This document shows positions 54,078 to 62,752 of a DNA stretch of 62,752 nt, one piece after another (the first letter of the stretch is position 1; each line of letters opens with the position of its first letter). Position numbers and translations under genes: made by a program. Below the pieces are notes generated by a model. That model ran no database searches, was not told the DNA's origin, and saw only the letters and a list, made by a program, of their open reading frames with translations. The stretch comes from Acidobacteriota bacterium (GTDB lineage: Bacteria; Acidobacteriota; Terriglobia; Terriglobales; Acidobacteriaceae), in contig JAJZVX010000021.1 of assembly GCA_021846985.1 (NCBI GenBank), positions 1-62,752 of the forward strand. Direction: 5' to 3'.

Positions 54078-56876
54078 ATGAATCGGCGCAAGTTTATGGG
54101 ACTGGTGGGAGCAGGCGTCACCTACGGATTGACCCAGCCGGCGGTCGCAGGCGTCTTTGGGGACGCCGCGGCCGCGGGCAAGGCGGAAAAACCCCATGGC
54201 TCCGGCCATTTCGGTGAGTGGATCGCCGATGAGCACGGCCTGCCCGCCTATCGCTATACCTGCGATCAGCGCACCGATCCCCTCGCCCAGAGCCCCACCC
54301 ACAAAGGTTTCCTCTCCGCCACAGACCATCTGCATGCGGTGGCCAACGACCGCCTCGTCGCCGTGGCTTCGAACTACGGTTATGTCCAGGTCCGCCAGGA
54401 CGAGGGCGCGCCCAAGTACCTCAACGACTACGATCCCGGGCAAAACCGCTTTGGCGGCGGCATCGGCTTTCTCACCGACGGCAAGGTCACCCTCAGCACC
54501 TACTACCCCGGCAACGCCGCTTCCTTCGACCGCACCCTTGGCGAAGGCTATCTGCGCAAGGTGGTCAAGGGCGGCGGCTACACCGTCGATCACACCATCT
54601 TCGCTCCCTATGGCGACGATCCTGTCCTCGTCTCCTTTGCCCGCATCACCAATCACTCCAGCCAGCCGGCCAGCCTCCGCTGGGTCGAGTACTGGGGCGC
54701 CAGTAACTATCAGTTTTCCTTCCGCAGTTCGATTGAGGCCGGCGCGCTGAAAAACAATGTGCAGGCCGCGGCCTTCCGCCGCCGCTTTGCCGAGCGCTTC
54801 GAGCACTCCTTCGAGCTCGCCGCGGACGGGCGCGGCCTCCTCGAAAGGCAGCGCTTCCTCGGCCGCACGCCGGAAGATGAAGACTTGTGGGCCAGGATCA
54901 AGGCCGCCAAGGCTGCCTCGGACCCGGTCGGCGACGCCTCCTTCGACGATCTCAACCCGCCGCCCACCTTCCTCGTCTCGCTCGACGCGCCCATGGACGC
55001 CTACTCAACCGATGCCGCCGCCTTCTTCGGCTCCGGCGGCGTCCTCGATCCCGCCGGCCTCCAGCAGAAGCTCGCGAACGGCCTCGACGCTAAGGGAGCC
55101 TCCAGCGCCCATCTCATCGAGCGCGCACTCACCCTGGCGCCCAATCAAACCCGCACCGTGGCTTTCCTCTATGGCTACCTGCCCGAAGGCTTCGAGCTCG
55201 ATGCCCTCCTTGCCCGCCACTCCGGCGACGCGGCTCAGGCCTTCGCCCACTCCTCGGCGCAATGGAAGACCGGCGGCATGCGCTTCACCTCGCCCGGAGA
55301 ATCCTGGGTCGAGCGCGAAATCTCCTGGCACAACTACTACCTTCGCGGCGCGCTCACTTACGACAGCTTCTTCCGCGAGCACATCATCTCGCAAGGTTGT
55401 GTCTACCAGTACGTGATGGGCTTCCAGGGCGCGGCGCGCGATCCCCTCCAGCACACCCTGCCCTTCATCTTTTCCGACCCCGCCATCGTCCGGCAGGTCA
55501 TCCGCTACACCATGAAAGAGATCCAGCCCGACGGCTCCATCCCCTACGCGATCGTCGGCTCGGGCGTTCCCATGCCCAGCGAATTCCTGCCCTCCGACCA
55601 GGAGATGTGGATGCTCTGGGCGCTCAGCGAATATGTCCTGGCCACTCGCGACAAGGCCTTTCTCGACGCAAAGATCCCTCCCTATCCGCGTCATGAAGTG
55701 CAGCCCGGCGACCCCACCGTGGGCGAACTGGCCATGCGCAGCTTCCGCCACCTGGTGGACGTCATCGGCGTCGGCGAGCACGGCATCACCCGCGTCCTCA
55801 TGGGCGACTGGAACGACGGCATCGTGGTCAGCCAGGTGCCCAACGACCTGAAAGCCGAAGTCCGCGAAAAGGGGGAAACCACGCTCAACTCCGCCATGGC
55901 CTGCTATGTGCTCGACCACTATGCGCGCCTGCTCCATTACGCCGGCGACTCAAAAACGGCCGAAGAGGCCCATGCCAAGGCCGAGGCCCAGCGCGTGGCG
56001 CTGCGCGCGCAGTGGGCGGGACGATGGTTCCGCCGCGCCTGGCTGGGACCGCACCTGGGCTGGCTGGGCAGCGATCACCTGTGGCTCGAGCCCCAGCCCT
56101 GGGCCATCATCGGCGGCGCCGCCACCCCCCAGCAGTCCACCACCCTCGTCCAGGCCATCAACGAGCTGGTCCGCAAGCCTTCGCCCATCGGCGCCCTCAT
56201 CCAGAGCCAGGCCACGCCCACCATGACTAGCCCGCCCGGCATCCTCGAGAACGGCGGCGTCTGGCCCTCCATCAACGGCACCCTCATCTGGGCTCTGGCC
56301 ATGAAAGACGGCGCCATGGCCTGGGACGAGTGGAAGAAAAACTCGCTGGCCTGCCACGCCAACGCCTATCCGGATATCTGGTACGGCATCTGGAGCGGAC
56401 CCGACTGCTTCAGCTCCGTTCTTTCCGATCATCCCGGAGAAACGCAGCACTGGGATCCGAACTCGAAGAACGAGAAGGAGCGTGCCGACAGCTGGGGCTT
56501 TGCCTGGACCGACTGTCCCGTCATGTGTCAGCACCAGCACGCCTGGCCTCTCTACACTCTCGGTAAGCTCATGGGTCTCGAGTTCAACGAGCGCGGCCTC
56601 AGCCTGACGCCCGTCCTGCCGATGCAAGAGTATGAGTTGAACTCGGCCCTCGTAGGCGTGCGCAAAACCAGAAGCGGCTACAGCGGCTGGTACGAGCCTT
56701 CCGCGGCAGGCGAATGGGAGATCGCCATTCGCTTGCCCGCGGCCGAGCGATCCCGCCTCAAAGGCATCAAAGTCAACGGCGCCGCCCAGCCTTTGCCCGC
56801 GTCCGGGGCTCCGCTCGCCCTGCGCGGCCACAGCCAGACCGGCAAACCGCTCCATTGGGAGCTTCTCTGGGCTTGA
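54078..56876 (+). CDS. Tat-exported GH94-like glycosidase/phosphorylase
   Basis: A 932-aa protein with a Tat signal (MNRRKFMGLVGAG). A beta-super-sandwich (about 60-330), linker helices, an (alpha/alpha)6 barrel (about 430-830) and a C-terminal jelly-roll follow the GH94 plan. The barrel carries MGDWNDGI with acids D577 and D580, the equivalent of the catalytic acid of cellobiose phosphorylases and cyclic glucan synthase. Known GH94 enzymes work in the cytoplasm with phosphate, so export is unusual and a hydrolase activity is possible. Start: GAGGAG before the ATG and the twin-arginine motif right after it. Confidence 0.8.
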   Translation: MNRRKFMGLVGAGVTYGLTQPAVAGVFGDAAAAGKAEKPHGSGHFGEWIADEHGLPAYRYTCDQRTDPLAQSPTHKGFLSATDHLHAVANDRLVAVASNYGYVQVRQDEGAPKYLNDYDPGQNRFGGGIGFLTDGKVTLSTYYPGNAASFDRTLGEGYLRKVVKGGGYTVDHTIFAPYGDDPVLVSFARITNHSSQPASLRWVEYWGASNYQFSFRSSIEAGALKNNVQAAAFRRRFAERFEHSFELAADGRGLLERQRFLGRTPEDEDLWARIKAAKAASDPVGDASFDDLNPPPTFLVSLDAPMDAYSTDAAAFFGSGGVLDPAGLQQKLANGLDAKGASSAHLIERALTLAPNQTRTVAFLYGYLPEGFELDALLARHSGDAAQAFAHSSAQWKTGGMRFTSPGESWVEREISWHNYYLRGALTYDSFFREHIISQGCVYQYVMGFQGAARDPLQHTLPFIFSDPAIVRQVIRYTMKEIQPDGSIPYAIVGSGVPMPSEFLPSDQEMWMLWALSEYVLATRDKAFLDAKIPPYPRHEVQPGDPTVGELAMRSFRHLVDVIGVGEHGITRVLMGDWNDGIVVSQVPNDLKAEVREKGETTLNSAMACYVLDHYARLLHYAGDSKTAEEAHAKAEAQRVALRAQWAGRWFRRAWLGPHLGWLGSDHLWLEPQPWAIIGGAATPQQSTTLVQAINELVRKPSPIGALIQSQATPTMTSPPGILENGGVWPSINGTLIWALAMKDGAMAWDEWKKNSLACHANAYPDIWYGIWSGPDCFSSVLSDHPGETQHWDPNSKNEKERADSWGFAWTDCPVMCQHQHAWPLYTLGKLMGLEFNERGLSLTPVLPMQEYELNSALVGVRKTRSGYSGWYEPSAAGEWEIAIRLPAAERSRLKGIKVNGAAQPLPASGAPLALRGHSQTGKPLHWELLWA

Positions 56877-56896
56877 CGCAGGATCTTTCTGCGATT

Positions 56897-56920
56897 CCGG
56901 TTCCTCCTGTCAGGAACCGG
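56897..56920. terminator. strong hairpin between the GH94-like and nucleoside hydrolase genes
   Basis: CCGGTTCC (56897-56904) and GGAACCGG (56913-56920) are perfect complements around an 8-base loop. No T-run follows, so it could be a Rho-helped terminator, an mRNA-stability element or an operator. Confidence 0.4.
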
Positions 56921-56949
56921 GACGCGCGGTATCGGTTGGAGTGAAACAC

Positions 56950-57948
56950 GTGAATTCGGCGTCATCCAGGATCCCGGTCTGTCTTCTAGGTCTGCTTTGT
57001 GCGTTCCTTCCGGGCGCTTACGGCCGAGAGAACCGCCCCGTCCCGCCACCCTCCCCGCAGCCCCAACTTGTCATTCTCGATACGGACATCGGCGACGACA
57101 TCGATGATGCTTTCGCCCTGGCCCTCGCCCTGCGCAGCCCGGAACTGCGCCTTCTGGGCGTCACCACCGCCTTTGGCGATACCGAACTTCGGGCCCGCCT
57201 CGTCGATCGGTTCTTGGGCGCCGTCGGCCGCGGCAATCTCCCCGTGGCCGCGGGAGCGCCCACGCCGCACAGCAATGTCTTCACCCAGGCCGCTTATGCT
57301 CGCCGCGCTCCCCGTGTGGCGTACGCCGGCGCTATCGGCTTTTGGTTAAACCAGATCCGCGCCCATCCCGGCCAGATCACACTCATCGCCATCGGCCCCC
57401 TCACCAACGTGCAGGCCGCCATCCAGCGCGATCCGGTTACCTTCCGCAAGCTCAAGCGCGTGGTCATCATGGGCGGCAGCATCCGTCGCGGATACGACGA
57501 CCCAAAGACCGGTGCGCACCGCCCGCCCGCGGCTGAGTGGAACATCAAGTGCGACCCCGCCGGCGCCCGGGCCTTGCTGGCCTCTGGCGTCCCCGTCTTC
57601 CTGATGCCCCTCGATGCAACGCAAGTCCATCTGGAAGAGAAAGATCGCAGCGCAATCTTCGCCTACGGCTCCCCGCTCACCGATCAGTTGACCCTCCTCT
57701 ATCACCAGTGGCTGGCCGGCAATGGAAGCTCATCTCCCACGCCCACGCTCTTTGACCCCGTAGCGGTGGCCTATGCCTTTCAACCCGCGCTGTGCCCCGC
57801 AATTCCACTCCATCTGAGCGTGGACGAGAAAGGCTTCACGCGCGAAGTTGCCGGTGCGCCTCCCAATGCCCGGGTTTGCCTCCATCTCGATGAAAGCGGA
57901 TTCCGCAAGTTGCTCCTCCATCGCCTCATCGGCAACCCCGGAAATTGA
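56950..57948 (+). CDS. exported inosine-uridine-type nucleoside hydrolase
   Basis: A 332-aa nucleoside N-ribohydrolase. The calcium/ribose site ILDTDIGDDIDDAFALAL (about 42-60) is the family signature; further motifs are TLIAIGPLTNVQAAI, VIMGGS and AAEWNIKCDPAGA. The last helix region FDPVAVAY holds the final Asp ligand. A signal peptide (residues 1-26, ending GAYG) sends it outside the cytoplasm, where it would split nucleosides into base and ribose. GTG 56950 is chosen because GGAG (56938-56941) lies eight bases upstream; GTG 56941 is too close. Confidence 0.9.
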   Translation: MNSASSRIPVCLLGLLCAFLPGAYGRENRPVPPPSPQPQLVILDTDIGDDIDDAFALALALRSPELRLLGVTTAFGDTELRARLVDRFLGAVGRGNLPVAAGAPTPHSNVFTQAAYARRAPRVAYAGAIGFWLNQIRAHPGQITLIAIGPLTNVQAAIQRDPVTFRKLKRVVIMGGSIRRGYDDPKTGAHRPPAAEWNIKCDPAGARALLASGVPVFLMPLDATQVHLEEKDRSAIFAYGSPLTDQLTLLYHQWLAGNGSSSPTPTLFDPVAVAYAFQPALCPAIPLHLSVDEKGFTREVAGAPPNARVCLHLDESGFRKLLLHRLIGNPGN

Positions 57949-58009
57949 CGCCCAAGGCGGTCTTCGCGGCATCCGGTCTGGCCGCCCTCCACCAACGCGC
58001 GCGTCGCGC

Positions 58010-58027
58010 GGAATTCGATCGAATTCC
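58010..58027. promoter_or_regulatory. perfect 18-bp palindrome
   Basis: GGAATTCGA followed by its exact reverse complement TCGAATTCC, with no spacer. It lies 62 bases after the nucleoside hydrolase stop and 108 before the lipoprotein start, so it may be an operator of the latter. Confidence 0.45.
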
Positions 58028-58134
58028 CGGCCGTCCGAACGCGGCTCTTTCGCGTCCATTGACACTCCCCGGCGATTGGGTAAAAATGGCCAGTTGACAG
58101 AATTCAATCGGTTTTGGCTGTGCACGGAGGAAAA

Positions 58135-58725
58135 GTGGAAAACATACTGCATCTGAAGGTGATTGGAGTTGTCGGAATGTTGGGTGCGGGCATGCTGCTG
58201 GCGGGTTGCAAGTCGGCGCCCCCGCTGGATAAGGCCCAGGCTCTGGCGATGATCCAGGCGAAATATGACCAGGCCGCGCCTGCGGGCGTGAATATTGTGG
58301 TCAACGACCAGGGAATGGGCGAGGGCGTCATCGCCAAGTACTGGGTGGAAACCAAAAGATATCCCAACGGTTATTGGGGCGACTTCACCTTGACGCCCGA
58401 CGGCAAGAAACTGGTCAAGCTCCAGAGTGGCGGCGATGTCATCCAGTGGCACCCCACCACCGTCAAGGATCCCAACTACAACGTCATCCTGGTGACGCTC
58501 GTTACCCACCACCTGAAAGCGCGCGACATAACCGATCCACAGGATGAGGTTCTCCCCGGCGCCGATACGGCCAAGGGCGCCGACTATTCCGAGGCCGTGG
58601 ATATGGAGGGCATCCCGGGACCACTGCAGGACATCGCTCACAATCCCGGCAACCAGCTTAGTATCAAGCGCCACGCCGATTTCGCCCTGGAAAATGGCGT
58701 CTGGAAGCTGCGTTCCACGGAGTAA
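58135..58725 (+). CDS. hypothetical lipoprotein
   Basis: A 196-aa protein with a lipoprotein signal peptide (lipobox LLAGC at about residues 21-25), so it is anchored in a membrane facing the periplasm. The mature part contains YPNGYWGDFTLTPDGKKLVKLQ and ends in ADFALENGVWKLRSTE, suggesting a small beta-rich domain of the kind seen in secreted lipoproteins. No family is recognised. GTG 58135 has GGAGG (58126-58130) four bases before it. It stands alone upstream of the str operon. Confidence 0.75.
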   Translation: MENILHLKVIGVVGMLGAGMLLAGCKSAPPLDKAQALAMIQAKYDQAAPAGVNIVVNDQGMGEGVIAKYWVETKRYPNGYWGDFTLTPDGKKLVKLQSGGDVIQWHPTTVKDPNYNVILVTLVTHHLKARDITDPQDEVLPGADTAKGADYSEAVDMEGIPGPLQDIAHNPGNQLSIKRHADFALENGVWKLRSTE

Positions 58726-58767
58726 ATGCCCAGAGACAGGAAATCGCCCGGCGATGAGGTCGAGCCG

Positions 58768-58796
58768 TTGACCCCGCCGGGCTTTCCTGCTATGTT
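58768..58796 (+). promoter_or_regulatory. sigma-70-type promoter of the str operon
   Basis: -35 TTGACC (58768-58773), 17-base spacer, -10 TATGTT (58791-58796). Predicted transcript start is near 58803, giving a leader of about 435 bases before rpsL. Confidence 0.6.
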
Positions 58797-58802
58797 AAGA
58801 AG

Positions 58803-59238
58803 GTTCCGCAAGAACGCCCATCTCCGTGTGTCTTCGCGGGGTGGGTGCTAAGGCCAGCCGCCGCAAGGTAAGCAGATGGCTGCCCTCCAACGTCAGAATC
58901 GGGAGTGTTCCCATCTGACGGAAGGATGCCCCGGAAATTCTCTTTTCTTGCAGGGAGAGGGGTAAATCGCATCGGCGCCCGCGCGTTCTCCACCTTGGAG
59001 GGCTATGCGGGCCGGAACCGGTGAAACGGAGTTGACCCTGTTGTGTATGGGCGTTCAGCCACCGTCCCGGTTCTCGTCTGAGTAGGGAACGGAAACAGAC
59101 GCGAAGCAGCAAATCCAGGGCTTCCGGGCCTGTATGCGCGGTTCAATCGGCGCGCATTGCCCTGAGGCCGCATGGGCCTGTGTGCGGCTGCTTGGCGTGG
59201 TTGAATAGGAATTCTGTTGTGAGGTAAGGAGCTTCGCT
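58803..59238 (+). promoter_or_regulatory. structured leader of the str operon
   Basis: No protein gene is seen here. CCATCTGACG (58911-58920) can pair with CGTCAGA (58891-58897) or instead with CAGATGG (58873-58879), two mutually exclusive hairpins. Further stems are CTCCA-CCT-TGGAG near 58988, CGTCTG/CAGACG (59075-59101) and GCCGCA/TGCGGC (59167-59188). Alternative pairing resembles attenuators or ribosomal-protein autoregulation; no known leader family was recognised. Confidence 0.45.
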
Positions 59239-59628
59239 TTGCCTACGTTTAATCAATTGGTCCGGAAGGGGCGCACGGCCCCGCGTTACAAGACGGCGTC
59301 TCCTGCCTTGCAGGCTTCGCCGCAGCGGCGCGGCGTTTGCACGCGCGTCTACACGCAAACGCCCAAAAAGCCCAACTCGGCCCTGCGCAAGGTGGCGCGC
59401 GTGCGTTTGACCAACGGCATCGAGGTCACGACGTACATCCCCGGTATCGGGCACAACCTGCAGGAGCATTCCATCGTGCTGATTCGTGGCGGCCGCGTGA
59501 AGGATCTGCCCGGTGTCCGGTATCACGTAGTTCGCGGCACGTTGGATTCCGTAGGCGTGGCCAATCGCAACCAGAGCCGCTCGAAGTATGGCGCCAAGCG
59601 CGCCAAGGGCGGTTCGGCCAAGAAGTAG
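59239..59628 (+). CDS. rpsL: 30S ribosomal protein S12
   Basis: A 129-aa S12, full length. Conserved centre [17 protein letters not shown] keeps the lysine pair whose change gives streptomycin resistance, and [17 protein letters not shown] is wild-type at the second resistance site, including the Asp that is methylthiolated in other bacteria. The start codon is TTG ([11 protein letters not shown] follows) with AAGGAG eight bases upstream, an uncommon start for a highly expressed gene. First gene of rpsL-rpsG-fusA-tuf. Confidence 0.98.
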   Translation: MPTFNQLVRKGRTAPRYKTASPALQASPQRRGVCTRVYTQTPKKPNSALRKVARVRLTNGIEVTTYIPGIGHNLQEHSIVLIRGGRVKDLPGVRYHVVRGTLDSVGVANRNQSRSKYGAKRAKGGSAKK

Positions 59629-59758
59629 GACGCGCAGGTTTTTGGCTGCTGGTTCCTGGCTTTGGTTCCGGTTGCCGGGGATAGGACGAAGGTGGCCGCG
59701 GCGGCGAGATGAGGCCAATCGCTGGCGGCTAAAAGCTGATGGCTGTTTTGAGGGATTT

Positions 59759-60232
59759 ATGCCAAGAAAAGGGCACATTGCAAAACGGGAAGTGGCGCCG
59801 GACCCCGTCTATGGATCGACGCTGGTGACCAAGTTTGTCAACTCCATGATGTGGGGCGGCAAGAAGTCTACGGCCCAGGGCATTTTCTACCGGGCGATGA
59901 AAAGCCTGGAGGAGAGGGGCGGCGGCGACGATGCCCTCAAGCTCTTCAAAAAAGCGGTCGAGAACTGCAAGCCGCTGCTGGAGGTCAAGACTCGCCGCGT
60001 CGGCGGCGCCAACTATCAGGTGCCCATCGAGGTGAATCCCGACCGGCGCACATCCCTTGCCATTCGCTGGATTCTGACCTATGGTCGTGGCCGCGGCGAG
60101 AAGGGCATGACCGAGAAGCTGACCAACGAACTGCTCGACGCGGCCAATGGACGTGGCGGCGCCATGAAGAAGAAGGAAGATGTGCACCGGATGGCCGAGG
60201 CCAACCGGGCATTTGCCCACTACCGCTGGTAG
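59759..60232 (+). CDS. rpsG: 30S ribosomal protein S7
   Basis: A 157-aa S7, the primary organiser of the 16S rRNA 3' major domain. It starts [20 protein letters not shown] and carries [19 protein letters not shown] and [20 protein letters not shown] motifs, ending [21 protein letters not shown] precedes the ATG. In E. coli S7 represses this operon by binding the rpsL-rpsG junction; here the 130-base gap is G/T-rich and a similar structure was not recognised. Confidence 0.98.
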   Translation: MPRKGHIAKREVAPDPVYGSTLVTKFVNSMMWGGKKSTAQGIFYRAMKSLEERGGGDDALKLFKKAVENCKPLLEVKTRRVGGANYQVPIEVNPDRRTSLAIRWILTYGRGRGEKGMTEKLTNELLDAANGRGGAMKKKEDVHRMAEANRAFAHYRW

Positions 60233-60353
60233 TGCGTGAAAACACCGGAGTTTGGGCCGGACGCAAGCTGCGCCGGCCGTATGGCTTGACCGATCGGACC
60301 CTTGAGACCGATCGAACCGCGGGATCTGAAATGCCCGCAAGGATGAAATTCAC

Positions 60354-62435
60354 GTGGCTCGCAGCATACCTCTGAATCGTTGCCGGAACATCGGCATCAT
60401 GGCGCACATCGACGCCGGAAAGACGACAGCGACAGAGCGCATCCTGTTCTATACGGGCATCACCCACCGTATCGGCGAGGTGCACGAGGGCACTGCGACC
60501 ATGGACTACATGGAGCAGGAGCAGGAGCGCGGCATTACCATTACCTCCGCCGCCACCACCTGCACCTGGCGCGACGTCCGCATCAATATCATTGACACTC
60601 CGGGTCACGTGGACTTTACGGCCGAAGTGGAACGCTCGCTGCGCGTGCTCGATGGCGCCGTGGCGGTTTTTGATTCTGTCAGCGGCGTTCAGCCGCAGAC
60701 AGAGACTGTGTGGCGCCAGGGCGACAAGTACAAGGTGCCCCGCATCTGTTTCGTGAACAAGATGGACAAGAATGGCGCGGACTTCGAGCATGTTCTTGAT
60801 ACCATCCGCAAGCGCCTCGGCGCGCGCCCGGTTGCCCTTCAGATTCCCATCGGCGCGGAAGCCGGCTTCAAGGGCGTCGTGGACCTGATTGAGATGAAGG
60901 CCATCGTCTGGCGCGATGAGGCGATGGGCGCCGAGTACGATGTCGAGCCGATTCCCGGCGACCTGCGGAAAAAGGCCGAAGCCTTCCGCCTGCAGTTGAT
61001 TGAGGTCATTGCCGAGACCGACGACGTCCTGCTGGAAAAATTCCTCGAAGGCGAGACGCCCACGGTTGCCGAGCTCAAAGAGGGCATCCGTAAGGCCACT
61101 ATTGATCTGAAGGTCTTTCCCGTCATCTGCGGAACGGCGTTCAAGAATAAGGGCGTCCAGACGCTTCTCGATGCGGTTGTGGATTATCTCCCCAGCCCTC
61201 TCGACAAGCCGCCCGTTGAGGGCATTGATCCCTCTCATCATGATCGGATTCTTGCCCGCAAGCCGGAGGATAGCGAGCCCACGGCCGCGCTGGCCTTCAA
61301 AATCATCAACGATCCCTTCGGAAAGCTCTGCTTTGTCCGCGTTTATTCCGGCGCGCTCAAGACGGGCGATACCATCCTCAATCCCCGCACCGGCAAGACC
61401 GAGCGCATTGGCCGCCTGGTGAAGATGCACGCCAACAAGCGCGAGGATGTGAGCGAGATTCTGACGGGAGACATCTGCGCCTGCGTGGGCCTGAAAGACC
61501 TCAAGACGGGCGATACGCTTTGCGCGCCGCAGCACCCCATCGCTCTCGGCGCCATCACCTTCCCGGATACCGTGATTTCGGTAGCCATCGAGCCCAAAAC
61601 CAAGGCGGACCAGGAAAAAATGGCGCTGGCGCTGGCGCGGCTGGCTGACGAGGATCCCACCTTCAAGGTGCACACCGACGAGGATTCCGGCCAGACCATT
61701 ATCAGCGGCATGGGCGAGCTGCACCTCGAAATTCTGGTGGATCGCATGCGCCGCGAGCACAAGGTCGAGGCGAGCGTCGGCGAGCCCAAGGTGGCCTTCC
61801 GCGAAACCATCCGCAAGACGGCCGAGGCTGAGGGCAAGTACATCCGCCAGACCGGCGGTTCCGGCAACTATGGCCACTGCTGGCTGCGCGTCGAGCCGAA
61901 CGAGCCGGGCGCGGGCTACCTGTTTGTGAATGACATTAAGGGCGGCGTGGTGCCTAAGGAGTACATTAAGCCGATCGATCAGGGCGTGCAGGGCGCGCTG
62001 GAGCAGGGTATCCTGGCCGGCTTCCCGATGGTCGATGTCAAGGTGACTCTCATCGACGGCAGCTACCACGAAGTGGACTCGAATGAAATGGCCTTCCGCT
62101 TCGCCGGTTCGATCGCCTTCAAGGATGCGGCCAGGAAGGCCGCGCCCGTGTTGCTGGAGCCGGTCATGGCCGTCGAGGTTACGGTGCCCGAGGAGTTTAT
62201 GGGCGTGATTATTGGTGACATCAACTCCCGCCGCGGCCGTATCGAGGGCATGGAGCACCATGCCGGTTCACAGGTTATCAAGGCCATGGTGCCGCTCAAG
62301 GAAATGTTTGGTTATGTGAACGACATCCGCTCCTCCACGCAGGGCCGGGCGTCCTACGCAATGCAGTTTGCAAGGTACGAGGAAGCGCCGCGCATGATTG
62401 CCGACGAAATTATCGGCCGCGCGAAGGGAAGGTGA
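60354..62435 (+). CDS. fusA: elongation factor G
   Basis: A 693-aa translational GTPase, full length. P-loop AHIDAGKTT, switch [19 protein letters not shown] for guanine, and domain [16 protein letters not shown] with the tip region [19 protein letters not shown]. It drives tRNA-mRNA translocation. Start codon is GTG ([19 protein letters not shown] follows) with AAGGA about ten bases upstream. It lies 121 bases after rpsG, a longer gap than in most bacteria. Confidence 0.98.
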   Translation: MARSIPLNRCRNIGIMAHIDAGKTTATERILFYTGITHRIGEVHEGTATMDYMEQEQERGITITSAATTCTWRDVRINIIDTPGHVDFTAEVERSLRVLDGAVAVFDSVSGVQPQTETVWRQGDKYKVPRICFVNKMDKNGADFEHVLDTIRKRLGARPVALQIPIGAEAGFKGVVDLIEMKAIVWRDEAMGAEYDVEPIPGDLRKKAEAFRLQLIEVIAETDDVLLEKFLEGETPTVAELKEGIRKATIDLKVFPVICGTAFKNKGVQTLLDAVVDYLPSPLDKPPVEGIDPSHHDRILARKPEDSEPTAALAFKIINDPFGKLCFVRVYSGALKTGDTILNPRTGKTERIGRLVKMHANKREDVSEILTGDICACVGLKDLKTGDTLCAPQHPIALGAITFPDTVISVAIEPKTKADQEKMALALARLADEDPTFKVHTDEDSGQTIISGMGELHLEILVDRMRREHKVEASVGEPKVAFRETIRKTAEAEGKYIRQTGGSGNYGHCWLRVEPNEPGAGYLFVNDIKGGVVPKEYIKPIDQGVQGALEQGILAGFPMVDVKVTLIDGSYHEVDSNEMAFRFAGSIAFKDAARKAAPVLLEPVMAVEVTVPEEFMGVIIGDINSRRGRIEGMEHHAGSQVIKAMVPLKEMFGYVNDIRSSTQGRASYAMQFARYEEAPRMIADEIIGRAKGR

Positions 62436-62625
62436 GAAAGACGGTTCGTGGTTGGCCGCGGGCAGTTCACGGATCAGGGCGCCGGACAACGCGCATGAGA
62501 TTTGAGCGGGCGGAGCTGATGGTAACTACGAGCTGAGAACGGGTTTCTGGGGCTGGAGTCCGCAGCGGCGGACGCCTCTGGTTGCAACGGGCAGTAAGAG
62601 CTAGGAAAGGGATGCAGGAGCTTTT

Positions 62626-62752
62626 ATGGCGAAGGAAAAATTTGATCGTACGAAGCCGCACGTGAACGTGGGGACGATCGGTCACATCGATCACGGCAAG
62701 ACGACGTTGACGGCGGCGATCACGAAGGTGTTGGCGAAGAACAACCCGAAGA
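62626..62752 (+). CDS. tuf: elongation factor Tu, 5' part
   Basis: The window ends inside this gene; about 42 codons are seen. It opens [20 protein letters not shown] and contains the P-loop GHIDHGKTT followed by [18 protein letters not shown] five bases before ATG 62626 fixes the start. It delivers aminoacyl-tRNA to the ribosome and completes the usual str order. The 190-base gap after fusA holds no other gene. Confidence 0.97.
   Translation, partial: MAKEKFDRTKPHVNVGTIGHIDHGKTTLTAAITKVLAKNNPK

Noticed and set aside
58094..58099. TTGACA upstream of the lipoprotein gene as a -35 box
   Set aside because: No acceptable -10 box occurs 16-18 bases downstream.
59985..62261. 758-codon open frame antisense to fusA
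   Set aside because: It mirrors the codon bias of EF-G on the other strand and has no protein-like domain content of its own.

Overview
The window looks like chromosomal DNA of an Acidobacteriota bacterium (Terriglobia/Acidobacteriaceae-like), inferred from gene content and high GC rather than from a marker phylogeny. Pointers are the large MacB-type permeases that lack an ATPase ('ADOP'-like), the export operon ending in an NtrC/NtrY-type pair, many secreted glycoside hydrolases with Tat signals, and a str operon (rpsL-rpsG-fusA-tuf) at the right end. No phage, insertion sequence or CRISPR array is visible.

Left part (1-18 kb): a small membrane protein, a MarC-type protein, an initiator tRNA, and a SulP anion transporter. 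Next is a compact catabolic locus: TetR regulator, exported carboxylesterase, MFS carrier, thiolase, (3R)-hydroxyacyl-CoA dehydrogenase-like SDR, and a divergent CoA-transferase. These enzymes form a plausible complete route from an external ester of a 3-hydroxy acid to acetyl-CoA. A 30-bp near-perfect palindrome lies between the two divergent promoters. Then come the acetolactate synthase large subunit, an eight-heme HAO-family cytochrome c, and a stand-alone permease.

Middle (19-36 kb): an export operon (HlyD adaptor, two ABC ATPases, one internally deleted and one intact permease, TolC, sigma-54-type response regulator, sensor kinase) behind a good -24/-12 promoter match. It is followed by a sugar porter and a divergent, probably leaderless sugar-phosphate operon: cupin phosphoglucose isomerase, ROK kinase, class I phosphomannose isomerase, second cupin isomerase. 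Each gene of that operon overlaps the next. A DeoR regulator converges on it.

Right part (36-58 kb): a carbohydrate-degradation locus. Eight genes read leftward: six-hairpin glycosidase, URO-D-family protein, GH59 galactosidase, an unassigned Tat-exported barrel enzyme, GH3, two tandem GH2, and DeoR. Beside them are a homocysteine S-methyltransferase, a second (MtaA-like) URO-D protein, a Tat-exported GH94-like enzyme, a secreted nucleoside hydrolase and a lipoprotein. The mix of glycosidases with methyltransferase-type proteins suggests breakdown of a methylated galactose-containing glycan or glycoside; this is inference. Released sugars could enter through the sugar porter and the isomerase/kinase operon.

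The last 4 kb is the str operon, with a strong promoter and a structured leader of about 435 bases; tuf runs off the window.
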